29,510 bases of DNA from Flavobacteriales bacterium (GCA_947476515.1 CANJQZ010000002.1:1-29510); one strand, 5' to 3'. Shown: positions 1 through 7,136, counted from the first letter of the stretch. Notes: a model not told the origin generated them from the letters alone. Numbers and translations are program-made.

Positions 1-697
1 AGTTCTCGAAGAAGTTAAAATTAGATTTTACCGTTGTTGTATAATACAGTGTTTTGTCACTTCCTCTTAAAGTATAGGCGTTTCGAAATTCCTTTACCTT
101 ACCAATGGGCATATAATTTCTTTGAAGATTTACCTCAACCAAATTCATTTTATTTGCTTCTTGGTTGACTTCTTTTTTTTCTTCCGCTAATGGATCATTA
201 TCTTCAACAACTTCTTCTTTTTTGTTTTTTTGATCTTTTTGCTTGAAATCAATTGTCTCACTTGCTTTGATATAAACATCAACTGAATGAGGGTAATTCC
301 ATGGATTAATCTGATCTCTTTTTGCAACTACTTTTAGCATAATATCTCTTCCTGGATTAGTTCTCTTAACAGAAAAATCTATGGATTCAAATTCTTGCAC
401 CTTACTTGGAAAAAGAGTCATGTCTTTTTGCTGATCAGCATTACTGACGCTTATATAGGTCTCGCGTTCTTCAAATCCTGTAGCGTCAAATATCAAAAAA
501 TATTCACTCGGCATAAGCGACAACTCGTACGCTCCTTCTACATTACTTACAGTACGATATTCAGGTGCGTTTTTTACATAAATTTTGGTGAATGGAATAG
601 GATTATTTTTTTCGTCTACGACTTTACCACGCACAAATTGTTGGCTAAAAGAGATGGTTGAAACTAATAAAAAGAAAAAAGAAAAAATTAAACGCAT
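1..697 (-). CDS. Partial DUF5686-type protein with N-terminal carboxypeptidase-regulatory-like domain
   Basis: The gene runs off the left edge, so only about 232 N-terminal residues are present. The start at 697 is followed by a hydrophobic signal peptide (MRLIFSFFFLLVSTISFSQ) with a likely cleavage before QFVRGKVVD. Residues about 20-100 look like a carboxypeptidase-regulatory-like (CarboxypepD_reg) beta-sandwich: VRGKVVDEKNNPIPFTKIYV, then a YELSLMPSEYFLIF stretch. After that comes a segment with NPGRDIMLKVVAKRDQ and an acidic/lysine-rich linker. This layout matches Bacteroidota proteins annotated as DUF5686 and carboxypeptidase-regulatory-like, which are predicted outer-membrane proteins of unclear function. 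The barrel region that would confirm this lies outside the window. It is the last visible gene of the minus-strand envelope cluster; the 32-bp gap to the upstream gene leaves operon membership open. Confidence 0.75.
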   Translation of the reverse strand, partial: MRLIFSFFFLLVSTISFSQQFVRGKVVDEKNNPIPFTKIYVKNAPEYRTVSNVEGAYELSLMPSEYFLIFDATGFEERETYISVSNADQQKDMTLFPSKVQEFESIDFSVKRTNPGRDIMLKVVAKRDQINPWNYPHSVDVYIKASETIDFKQKDQKNKKEEVVEDNDPLAEEKKEVNQEANKMNLVEVNLQRNYMPIGKVKEFRNAYTLRGSDKTLYYTTTVKSNFNFFEN

Positions 698-729
698 ACT
701 ATTGTAACAATCTAAAGATTGATTTGTTA

Positions 730-957
730 TTATTTTTTTTCGTTGGCATCTTTTTCGGCTAAAAAAGCTGCATGTTTTTCAAAGCGTTTCATCATCCAGG
801 TTTTAAAAAAATACATTCCTACAGCCATCGCTACAATTATATAATAAGAAACCCATCGATCAAATCCAACGGTGATTCCTTTTATAGTTACTATTAAAAA
901 TAAGACTACGCTCAATAGTAGCCAAAAATATCGCATTATTTTATTATAGATTTTCAT
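730..957 (-). CDS. Small two-helix membrane protein, unknown function
   Basis: A 75-residue protein with two hydrophobic segments (about residues 10-28, WLLLSVVLFLIVTIKGI, and 35-52, VSYYIIVAMAVGMYFF), followed by a basic/charged tail ending in EKDANEKK. It should be an inner-membrane protein with a cytoplasmic tail. It lies 4 bp downstream of lptC on the same strand, so it is almost certainly cotranscribed with it. I do not recognise a named family. Tight linkage to lptC suggests, but does not prove, an envelope role. The length, hydrophobic pattern and operon position support a real gene. Confidence 0.8.
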   Translation of the reverse strand: MKIYNKIMRYFWLLLSVVLFLIVTIKGITVGFDRWVSYYIIVAMAVGMYFFKTWMMKRFEKHAAFLAEKDANEKK

Positions 958-961
958 AACT

Positions 962-1534
962 TTAATTTAATTCTTCTGATTTATCAATAGTAACCTTGCC
1001 ACTAGGTTTTAGTATTTCAAAGCGACTAAAGTCTTGTTTAGTTTTTATTCCTTGACCAATTAATATACCTTTAGGTGATTTCACAATGACTTGTGAGGGG
1101 GTAAAGATAGTGCTGTCTTTTTGTGTCCAGTACAAGACTTCGGTCTCTAATGTTTGTTTTTTAGCATAATTATAAAGACGAACAGAATCTCTTACCATAA
1201 GTTCCCCTTTGTTATAGTTAATTTCTCCATAAAGTGCCGTTAAGGTAGAAATAATTTCACCTTTATCTGAGAAAAAATTGACGCGTAAACTATCTCTCAA
1301 TTTAGTGATATGATCAGGATGGTGATAGGTTTCAGCTAGAGATGTATTCAATTCAACACGCGCATATCCTGCTTCTGCAAAGATCATTTCTAAATCCTTA
1401 ATGGTTTCATCAGGTGATTTGGGATTGTAAGTAACCTTTTGAACAGCACTTAAATCATTCTCACACGAATAGTTAAGTCCTATGGTAAGAACACAAAGTA
1501 ATACGATTATTATTTTTTGTGCTGTTGCGATCAA
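962..1534 (-). CDS. lptC: LPS export ABC transporter periplasmic protein LptC
   Basis: A 190-residue LptC-family protein. LptC links the inner-membrane LptBFG extractor to the periplasmic LptA bridge in lipopolysaccharide transport. A lipoprotein-like signal ends at LNYSC (Cys24). The rest is short beta strands typical of the family, for example SDKGEIISTLTALYGEINYN, ELMVRDSVRLYN, LYWTQKDSTIFTPSQVIVKS and GQGIKTKQDFSRFEI. The only usable start is a TTG at 1534-1532: the codon before it is the TAA stop of the upstream gene in the same frame, and no in-frame ATG exists before the signal peptide. Synthesis is therefore probably coupled to termination of the upstream gene. Family call is by pattern, not search. 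Confidence 0.85.
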   Translation of the reverse strand: MIATAQKIIIVLLCVLTIGLNYSCENDLSAVQKVTYNPKSPDETIKDLEMIFAEAGYARVELNTSLAETYHHPDHITKLRDSLRVNFFSDKGEIISTLTALYGEINYNKGELMVRDSVRLYNYAKKQTLETEVLYWTQKDSTIFTPSQVIVKSPKGILIGQGIKTKQDFSRFEILKPSGKVTIDKSEELN

Positions 1535-2872
1535 TTAATCTAATTTTCGTTTTCTAAACCACGGTTCAAATCGAGCGGGAGAAAGAATAACACCAAAATT
1601 AATCCCAACATAACTTTCCATTAAATGACCTGCTGAGAAAGTTCCTCTTTGACCTAAACTAATACCAAAATTTAAGGTAGATAAAGATTGTTGTGCTAAG
1701 ATAGGAATGCCAACACCAAAGCTTATGCCTTTGTCTACATATTGAACTTGATCCTTGAAATAGGGCAATTGATCCCTATAGGCTCCAATGCGATAGGATA
1801 GTTTATCGAAAGCTTTCAAACTTGCAATATTCTCGTAAATTTTTGATTCGGGTGAAAACTGAATTCCAATTCCAAAATGCTGACCCTTCCCAGCATTCCA
1901 AGAGGCAAGACTATCAAAATCATGGGTAAATCCAGACTTGAAATTGTAAGATAAATTAAGCAAAAGGTTGGGGTGTAATGTCCGGGCCTTTCTCTTCCAT
2001 GCATCAAAGAAAACTCTATTGCTCATCCCAATACTATAGTTCAATCCAGAAATTATATGTCCCTTATAGATTGCTGAACTCAAGGTGTCATATTGAGTAG
2101 GGTCGCTCATATTATTAGAGGAATAAAATGCAGCAGCATAAGTTGTATTCAATTTTTGACTCGGGTCGATAGTACCGCCAAGACACATTTGATAATGTCG
2201 TCCAAATTGATGCTTGTATGAAACACCAAAATCTAAATGGATGGTTTTCACCAAGAAAGAAGCACTGCTTAATCCTCCTGAATAAGTAGTATTACTGATT
2301 AATATGCTAGAACGGTCATTATAAACATTACCAAAAAGATAATTTACATTAGCACCTAATGAGAGAAAAGTTTTCTTTGATTGTACTAAGGCGTATGAAA
2401 ACCCCACAAAAAAATCGCTAACAGATCCTCTGCCAGAATAACTATAATTTAAGGAGTCTAAACCAGTATATATTTTTTCTGAAAAGGCATAACCTCTTTT
2501 AGCATATGGTTTTAATCCAAAAGCTAAACCCATCCTTTTTTTCATTTTAAATCCAAGGGCAAAATGGTCAGCTAGTGCAAAATATCGATTCGAAATAGCA
2601 GCTTCTTGTGTATACTGAGATGCTCTCGCGTTAATCCCAATAGACAATAAAGTGTTCCCTGTAGTAAGGATGGAATAAGTAGCAGGATTAAAAATATTCA
2701 ATTGTGAAGAATCAAAATAAGAGACATAAGTCTTGCCCAAAGCATCATATATTGAATGTGATTGCTGACCAATTTCACCAATTCCATAGTAAGATATTGG
2801 GTGCGTAGTCATGGTTTGACTTTGAGCGCCAAAGACAAGAGATATAAATAATAGATTTAAAAAATTACGCAT
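1535..2872 (-). CDS. Putative outer-membrane beta-barrel protein
   Basis: A 445-residue protein with an N-terminal signal peptide ending near FGAQSQ. It then has many glycine/aromatic alternating strands (SIGINARASQYTQ, LGLKPYAKRGYAFSE-like segments, LNFGISLGQRGTFS, SYVGINFGVIL) and ends in a charged tail (WFRKRKLD). The strand pattern, and an N-terminal SYYGIGEIGQQ segment seen in Bacteroidota PorV/FadL-like barrels, point to an outer-membrane beta-barrel. I cannot name the subfamily. It overlaps the 3' end of coaX by 8 bp and is followed, with zero spacing and in the same frame, by lptC. This tight coupling suggests a role in the LPS/outer-membrane assembly context. No defect is visible. 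Confidence 0.75.
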   Translation of the reverse strand: MRNFLNLLFISLVFGAQSQTMTTHPISYYGIGEIGQQSHSIYDALGKTYVSYFDSSQLNIFNPATYSILTTGNTLLSIGINARASQYTQEAAISNRYFALADHFALGFKMKKRMGLAFGLKPYAKRGYAFSEKIYTGLDSLNYSYSGRGSVSDFFVGFSYALVQSKKTFLSLGANVNYLFGNVYNDRSSILISNTTYSGGLSSASFLVKTIHLDFGVSYKHQFGRHYQMCLGGTIDPSQKLNTTYAAAFYSSNNMSDPTQYDTLSSAIYKGHIISGLNYSIGMSNRVFFDAWKRKARTLHPNLLLNLSYNFKSGFTHDFDSLASWNAGKGQHFGIGIQFSPESKIYENIASLKAFDKLSYRIGAYRDQLPYFKDQVQYVDKGISFGVGIPILAQQSLSTLNFGISLGQRGTFSAGHLMESYVGINFGVILSPARFEPWFRKRKLD

Positions 2873-3581
2873 TAAATGTATAGATTTCGTGGATTCCTTT
2901 CAAAGTTAAGTTTTCGTCTGCAAAGATGTTGTTTTTTTGTGCTAAATCAAAATAAGAAGCATCCCCACCACTCACATAGATATTTAAATTAGGAAATTCA
3001 AGCTCATATTGAGCAATGCGCCATGCTATTTCACCTTTCAAGTTTCCAATTACTCCAGAAAGAATGCTAAGTTCAGTTGTGTTGCCATACAAACTAGTAG
3101 GTTCTATTGGGAATTCTAGCAAAGGTAAATTGGCAGTATGTTCATTCAATGCCTGAAATTGCATGCGAATCCCTGGCGATATTGACCCACCAAGGTAGCC
3201 TTTGACACCATGAAGCAAATCAAATTTTAGGCAAGTTCCTATGTCAATGGATAATGCATTGTTGTTTTTAGACGAAAGCTGGGCATACATTCCAGCAACA
3301 TTACACAAACGATCTATGCCTAATCCTGCACTTCGGTAAAGATTCTGAAAGGGTGTTTTAAGAGTATTGTCCAAAACGCTTACATTGAATTGGTCTAATA
3401 ATTCTTCCGTAATTGAAGCGTCTCTAACCGATGCAAGTGCAATTACCGCATCTTTCGTTAAACTCGAAAATAAGGATTCTTTATCGTCAAAACGGTGATT
3501 TTCAATTAGGACTCCATTTTCAAATACCCCTAATTTAAAGGCGGTATTTCCTGCATCAATACAATGAATAATATCCTTCAT
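2865..3581 (-). CDS. coaX: Type III pantothenate kinase
   Basis: Phosphorylates pantothenate, the first step of coenzyme A synthesis. A 238-residue protein with the ASKHA-fold phosphate motif near the N terminus (DAGNTAFKLG), GLGIDR in the middle, SIDIGTCLKFDLL where the second phosphate/metal motif lies, and GGSISPGIRMQFQAL, all typical of CoaX. The frame is open further upstream to 3620, but I place the start at 3581. That puts MKDIIHCIDAGNT at the N terminus, as in the family, and a consensus -7 box (TATCTTTG) ends 6 nt before this ATG, so the extra 13 codons would not be transcribed. The stop overlaps the start of the following beta-barrel gene. Normal length for the family. Confidence 0.93.
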   Translation of the reverse strand: MKDIIHCIDAGNTAFKLGVFENGVLIENHRFDDKESLFSSLTKDAVIALASVRDASITEELLDQFNVSVLDNTLKTPFQNLYRSAGLGIDRLCNVAGMYAQLSSKNNNALSIDIGTCLKFDLLHGVKGYLGGSISPGIRMQFQALNEHTANLPLLEFPIEPTSLYGNTTELSILSGVIGNLKGEIAWRIAQYELEFPNLNIYVSGGDASYFDLAQKNNIFADENLTLKGIHEIYTFNA

Positions 3582-3587
3582 AGGTAA

Positions 3588-3595
3588 CAAAGATA
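3588..3595 (-). promoter_or_regulatory. Promoter -7 box of the coaX operon
   Basis: On the minus strand this reads TATCTTTG, an exact match to the Bacteroidota TAnnTTTG box. It ends only 6 nt from the coaX ATG. No TTG was found at the expected upstream distance. It would drive coaX, the barrel gene, lptC and the small membrane gene, with an almost leaderless mRNA. Confidence 0.55.
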
Positions 3596-3704
3596 AGTGC
3601 ATCTGCCGTTTTGACTGCATTAAAATTGTTAAATCATTAAAAAAAGAAAAATCAATTTTTTAGTCAGCGTTCATGAAAAAGTTGTCATTATAACAAAAAT
3701 TCAC

Positions 3705-3734
3705 TTGTAATAAACCAAAAAAGTATTAAATTTG
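3705..3734 (+). promoter_or_regulatory. Promoter of tRNA-Phe
   Basis: TTG at 3705-3707, a 19-bp spacer, then TAAATTTG at 3727-3734. This is a full match to the Bacteroidota sigma-A promoter, 14 bp upstream of the mature tRNA 5' end. Confidence 0.75.
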
Positions 3735-3748
3735 CACTCACAACGAGC

Positions 3749-3821
3749 GGTGCCTTAGCTCAGTTGGTAGAGCAAAGGACTGAAAATCCTTGTGTCCCTG
3801 GTTCGATTCCTGGAGGCACCA
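3749..3821 (+). tRNA. tRNA-Phe (GAA)
   Basis: Cloverleaf read by eye: acceptor GGTGCCT paired with AGGCACC, D arm TAGCTCAGTTGGTAGAGCA, anticodon stem AAGGA/TCCTT with loop CTGAAAA (anticodon GAA), T arm with GGTTCGATTCC, and discriminator A. CCA is not encoded. 73 nt. It has its own promoter and is followed after 9 nt by an intrinsic terminator. The accessory segment begins just downstream. Confidence 0.97.
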
Positions 3822-3830
3822 CAAAACAAA

Positions 3831-3872
3831 ACGAGAATGAGAGCGAGAGCGTCATTCTCGTTTTTGTTTTTT
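3831..3872 (+). terminator. Intrinsic terminator of tRNA-Phe
   Basis: Perfect 10-bp inverted repeat ACGAGAATGA (3831-3840) / TCATTCTCGT (3852-3861) with an 11-nt loop, followed by a T-rich tract with one G to 3872. Confidence 0.9.
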
Positions 3873-3912
3873 ATCATTTTAATCCTTATCTAGAAATTAC
3901 TTTTTTCTCCCG

Positions 3913-3982
3913 CTAGCCTCGGTACATTCCTCCCTTCGGTCGTAACACTCGGCCAGCGATTAATAGCATGCCATTAATTATC
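3913..3982. repeat. 70-bp direct repeat, left copy
   Basis: Begins CTAGCCTCGGTACATTCC and ends CATGCCATTAATTATC. Matches 9509-9578 at 68 of 70 positions in the same orientation; the two differences are adjacent (CTCGG versus CTTAG). The first part forms an imperfect palindrome (GCTAGCC ... GGCCAGC), related to 4325-4370. It lies 40 bp after the tRNA-Phe terminator. From 3983 to 4091 I see nothing recognisable. Confidence 0.9.
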
Positions 3983-4091
3983 GATTAAAGTTGACGACAT
4001 TTTAAACACAATTCTCCTTTTTTTAAAATTAATTTCTCAATCAGTTCAAGTATTTTTAAGAAGCTAATTTATTGGTAAGTAATGAAATTAA

Positions 4092-4316
4092 TGTGTTAGC
4101 TTTGGGTGTTCCATCTCTTCTCCACTCAAATTTACTGTTGCCGGCAACCGAGAAATAGTTGGCGGTGCTGTCATCAATATTGCATCTTTCGGTCATTATT
4201 GGTATAGTAATATCAACATAACCAATTCATTATATATGCGCTTTGGTGCAAGTGTTGCTGGGTCCGATGCTGCAACTAGAGCGAGCGGCTTAACTGTTCG
4301 TTGTATTAAGGATTAG
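4092..4316 (+). pseudogene. 3' remnant of a FISUMP (Fibrobacter succinogenes major paralogous) domain gene
   Basis: An open frame of about 74 codons without a plausible start (an in-frame TAA lies at 4089-4091), ending with a stop at 4314-4316. The translation has the hallmarks of the C-terminal half of a FISUMP domain: SSPLKFTVAGNRE, FGHYWYSN, a YMRFG segment, RASGLTVRCIKD, then stop. FISUMP proteins are usually several hundred residues, exported, often lipoproteins, of unknown function. Only the last third of one domain survives. Upstream sequence back to the 70-bp repeat has no matching coding signal, so the 5' part was lost. The family call rests on the typical YWSS-like and SVRCIKD-like motifs. 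Confidence 0.7.
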
Positions 4317-4324
4317 GGGTAAGT

Positions 4325-4370
4325 GCTAGCCTCGGTACAACCCTACCTATGGCAGGGCCACTCGGCTAGC
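4325..4370. repeat. 46-bp imperfect palindrome, related to the 70-bp repeat
   Basis: GCTAGCC at the left end pairs with GGCTAGC at the right end, with inner CCCT/AGGG pairing. Its first 15 bases (GCTAGCCTCGGTACA) are identical to 3912-3926, and its last 12 (CACTCGGCTAGC) recur at 5557-5568. It begins 8 bp after the stop of the FISUMP remnant. Confidence 0.8.
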
Positions 4371-4378
4371 TACCATAT

Positions 4379-4478
4379 AGCTTATCGAGTGCATCTCGAC
4401 TCCGCTCGATGCCCTTGTAATTAGCTAATCGAGCGTAGTCGAGATGAGCGATACCGAAGTAAGTCGAGAGACACGGTA
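4379..4478. repeat. Palindromic repeat mosaic left of the KilA-N gene
   Basis: Contains a 19-bp inverted repeat with one mismatch: CATCTCGACTCCGCTCGAT (4392-4410) and ATCGAGCGTAGTCGAGATG (4428-4446). It also contains TTATCGAGTGCATCTC (4382-4397), which recurs twice to the right of the KilA-N gene, and TCGAGAGACACGGTA (4464-4478), identical to 5601-5615. It looks like a REP-type dispersed repeat. From 4479 to 4621 the sequence is AT-rich and holds no recognised feature besides the presumed upstream region of the KilA-N gene. Confidence 0.8.
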
Positions 4479-4621
4479 GATCGCAACGAAAGATGCGATT
4501 AGAAAATCTAATAATAAGTTATTTCTAAGCTAAGGACATAGAGTAATATATATTGATTAATTAATAATCTTTTTCTTGATGAGTATCTAATTTTATGCTA
4601 TCTTTAAGTAAATATTGATGA

Positions 4622-5449
4622 ATGAAAAAAGAAATAGGGGTTAATGGTTTAGTCATTAATCTAAGAAGAGAAAAAGGAGATGAATATATTTCATTAACCG
4701 ATATTGCCAGGAAGAAGAATCCCTTAGAACCCAAGGACGTTGTTAAAAACTGGTTAAGATCAAAGTCAACCATAGAATTTCTTGCATTATGGGAAAAGAT
4801 AAATAATCCTGATTTTAAAGGGGTCGAAATCGACTCCTTATTAATTGAGGCAGGAAGTAATTCATTTACATTATCTCCTTCAAAATGGGTTGAATCAACA
4901 AAAGCAATAGGAATAATTACAAGTACAGGAAAATATGGTGGTACTTTCGCTCATTCCGAAATTGCGCTGGAATTTGCATCATGGGTATCACCTGAGTTTA
5001 AATTATATTTAATTACCGAAATAAAACGTCTAAAAACAGCAGAATCCGACCAACAAAATTTGAATTGGTCTGTCCAACGAACACTTGCAAAGATTAATTA
5101 TAAAATACAGACTGACGCGATCAAGGAAAGTTTCGTTCCTAAATCATTGACAAAAAATCAAACCTCAATCATTTACGCAAATGAAGCTGATTTATTAAAT
5201 GTTGCTTTGTTTGGATTAACTGCGGAACAATGGAAAAATAATAACCCAAGATTTGATGGGAATATGCGCGACCATGCCACCCTCGAACAACTTGTAGTCC
5301 TTAGTAATATGGAAAGTATAAATGGCTTGCTAATCCAACAAAATATTTCAGCATCCGAACGGATTTTACAACTCAATCAAGTTGCCATTTCACAAATAAA
5401 ATCACTCTTGACAGCAAAAGGTATAAGAATCTTAAAAAATCTAACATAG
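4622..5449 (+). CDS. KilA-N domain protein
   Basis: A 275-residue protein with an N-terminal KilA-N domain (about residues 5-130), a DNA-binding module found in phage, large DNA virus and mobile-element proteins. Visible marks are YISLTDIARKKN, KNWLRSKSTIEFL, a WVESTKAIGI segment and the strongly conserved KYGGTFAHSEIALEFASWVS followed by EFKLYLITEIKRLK. The C-terminal half (about 140-275) is mostly helical, with LTAEQWKNNNP and DHATLEQLVVLSNME. Such stand-alone proteins are scattered in Bacteroidota genomes; their role is unknown, but DNA binding or regulation is likely. No phage structural, integrase or helper genes are nearby. It is enclosed by related palindromic repeat mosaics at 4379-4478 and 5472-5644, which suggests it moved as a unit. 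Confidence 0.9.
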   Translation: MKKEIGVNGLVINLRREKGDEYISLTDIARKKNPLEPKDVVKNWLRSKSTIEFLALWEKINNPDFKGVEIDSLLIEAGSNSFTLSPSKWVESTKAIGIITSTGKYGGTFAHSEIALEFASWVSPEFKLYLITEIKRLKTAESDQQNLNWSVQRTLAKINYKIQTDAIKESFVPKSLTKNQTSIIYANEADLLNVALFGLTAEQWKNNNPRFDGNMRDHATLEQLVVLSNMESINGLLIQQNISASERILQLNQVAISQIKSLLTAKGIRILKNLT

Positions 5450-5471
5450 GATTTAAAGACAATATCTCACA

Positions 5472-5644
5472 GGACTAGCTTTCAGAAAGCTTATCGAGCG
5501 CATCTCGGCTTACTTCGGCAGGCTCAGCACAAGCCGCTCGATGCCCTTCGTCGGAACACTCGGCTAGCTTTTATCAGTGAATCGAGTCCGCCTAGGCGGA
5601 TCGAGAGACACGGTAAATCGAGAGAAGTTTATCGAGTGCATCTC
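5472..5644. repeat. Palindromic repeat mosaic right of the KilA-N gene
   Basis: Holds two copies of TTATCGAGYGCATCTC (5491-5506 and 5629-5644; a third at 4382-4397), CACTCGGCTAGC (5557-5568, as at 4359-4370), a perfect 14-bp palindrome TCCGCCTAGGCGGA (5587-5600), and TCGAGAGACACGGTA (5601-5615, identical to 4464-4478). The blocks occur in the same orientation and roughly the same order as on the left side. The rest of the 5450-5801 gap holds the regulatory array described separately. Confidence 0.8.
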
Positions 5645-5688
5645 ATCCGTCAGCTGAGGGATTAATTTGTTATGAATCATTATTTCAA

Positions 5689-5760
5689 AATATGTAAAGT
5701 AATATTTCTACAATATGTAAAGTAAAAAGTATTTTATATGTAAATTACATATAGTGTAAA
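5689..5760. promoter_or_regulatory. Operator-like array upstream of the ATPase gene
   Basis: Two identical 14-mers AATATGTAAAGTAA start at 5689 and 5712, 23 bp apart (about two helical turns). They are followed by a perfect 17-bp palindrome ATATGTAA-A-TTACATAT (5736-5752) with the same half-site, then TGTAAAGTGTAAAA. The array ends just before the -7 box at 5775, so a bound protein would cover the -33 region. The regulator is unknown. Confidence 0.65.
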
Positions 5761-5774
5761 GTGTAAAATTAAAC

Positions 5775-5782
5775 TATATTTG
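5775..5782 (+). promoter_or_regulatory. -7 box for the ATPase gene
   Basis: TATATTTG is an exact TAnnTTTG match 19 bp before the ATG at 5802. No TTG is present at the normal -33 position, where the repeat array lies, so an activator may be needed. Confidence 0.5.
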
Positions 5783-5801
5783 TGAAAGAAAAACATAGTT
5801 T

Positions 5802-7067
5802 ATGTCATCAGAAATTTCTTATATAGCGCGTATTTCAGACGAAGAATTGAAGCGGAAATTAAATGCTTCGGGTGCCTTATTAATTCGCGGCATGAAGGCC
5901 TGTGGTAAAACAAAATCAGCGAAGCAACTTGCCGCTAGCATGGTCTCTTTTGATCGAGACGAGCAGGTTCCATTGCTTATGGAAACAGCTCCAGAGCGAT
6001 TGTTACTTGGAGATACACCCCGCTTGATTGATGAATGGCAAGAATACCCTAAAATTTGGAATTATGTGAGACATGAAGTGGATCTACGAAATGAAACGGC
6101 TCAATTTATTTTAACGGGCTCTTCAAATCCGGAGGAAAGTATAAAAATACACTCGGGTGCAGGAAGATTTACTATCTTGGATATGCGCACAATGAGTTGG
6201 CAGGAAATGGGGTATTCATCAGGTGAGATCAGCTTGGGTAAATTGTTAAATGGAATTAATCAGCAAGCGAGTGACGCACCAACAGACCTTGAATTTATTG
6301 TTGAGCGAATTATAAAAGGCGGATTTCCTGGCTTACTAAATAAAAGTTTAGCTCAGGCAATGGAAATTAATCGTGCTTATGTTGATTTGTTGGCAGATGT
6401 AGACATGAGTCGTGTTTCAGATGTAAAGAGAAATCCTGAGAAAGTTCGTGGTCTACTGCGTGCACTTGCTCGGAATGTAGCAACAACAGTTGATATTACA
6501 GTACTCGAGAAAGATGTTAAACTAAATGAAAACACGGATGTTTCTCGTCCCACAATTTACGATTATTTAGAAGCCTTAAATCGTTTGATGATCATGGAAG
6601 ATCAACCTGCATGGAATACACATATCCGATCATCAGCTTCTTTGCGTAAATCCGCTAAACGACATTTTTCAGAAGTTGCTCTTGCAGTAGCTGCATTAGG
6701 TATAGGAAAAGAAGCCTTGATAAATGATTTAAAATTAACAGGTTTTTTGTTTGAATCATTGGTCATTCATGATTTGAGAGTTTATGCTCAAGCGAGTGAC
6801 GCTAAAGTGTATCATTATTATGACTCAACTGGTTTGGAAGTAGATGCTATTGTGCAAAAGTATTCTGGCGAATATTGTGCTTTTGAAATTAAATTAGGAA
6901 CCGGTAAAATTGAGGACGCGGCTAACAACTTGTTGAAATTTGCTTCAATTTTAGAAGAGTCAAGTAGCACAAAGTTACAATCATTAAATATTATTACTGG
7001 TACAGGTATAAGTTATACTCGAAATGATGGAATTAATGTAATATCACTTTCTTCGCTTGGCTTTTAA
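5802..7067 (+). CDS. AAA ATPase of the AAA_14/DUF4143 type with a nuclease-like tail
   Basis: A 421-residue protein. Walker A is G30-MKAC-GKT37, Walker B is LIDEWQ (75-80), and the sensor-like strand is FILTGSSNP (about 103-111), as in the AAA_14 module. The middle and C-terminal part match DUF4143-type proteins: an FPGLL segment, a winged-helix-like stretch with PTIYDYLEALNRL, and a final region GLEVDAIVQ ... CAFEIKLG (D348, E362, K364) with the spacing of a PD-(D/E)XK nuclease-like core. These ATPases are common solitary accessory genes in bacteria and their function is not settled. The start at 5802 fits the -7 box and the array immediately upstream. No partner gene is evident; the next gene, 69 bp away, is a thioredoxin-like protein. 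No frameshift is seen. Confidence 0.9.
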   Translation: MSSEISYIARISDEELKRKLNASGALLIRGMKACGKTKSAKQLAASMVSFDRDEQVPLLMETAPERLLLGDTPRLIDEWQEYPKIWNYVRHEVDLRNETAQFILTGSSNPEESIKIHSGAGRFTILDMRTMSWQEMGYSSGEISLGKLLNGINQQASDAPTDLEFIVERIIKGGFPGLLNKSLAQAMEINRAYVDLLADVDMSRVSDVKRNPEKVRGLLRALARNVATTVDITVLEKDVKLNENTDVSRPTIYDYLEALNRLMIMEDQPAWNTHIRSSASLRKSAKRHFSEVALAVAALGIGKEALINDLKLTGFLFESLVIHDLRVYAQASDAKVYHYYDSTGLEVDAIVQKYSGEYCAFEIKLGTGKIEDAANNLLKFASILEESSSTKLQSLNIITGTGISYTRNDGINVISLSSLGF

Positions 7068-7136
7068 AAGGATTTAATAACTTGTAAGTTTAAATAATAA
7101 TAGTTGCCAAAGTGGTAGCGCAAAAAATAAAGAGTA

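Noticed and set aside
395..661. 88-residue plus-strand open frame
   Set aside because: It is the antisense shadow of the partial DUF5686-like gene, whose signal peptide and domain pattern are clear.
3982..4621. Intact phage or integrative element beside tRNA-Phe
   Set aside because: No integrase, excisionase or phage genes, and the flanking repeat does not match the tRNA 3' end.
5472..5644. CRISPR array
   Set aside because: The repeats are few, of unequal length and spacing, partly palindromic and also present at 4379-4478; no cas gene is present.
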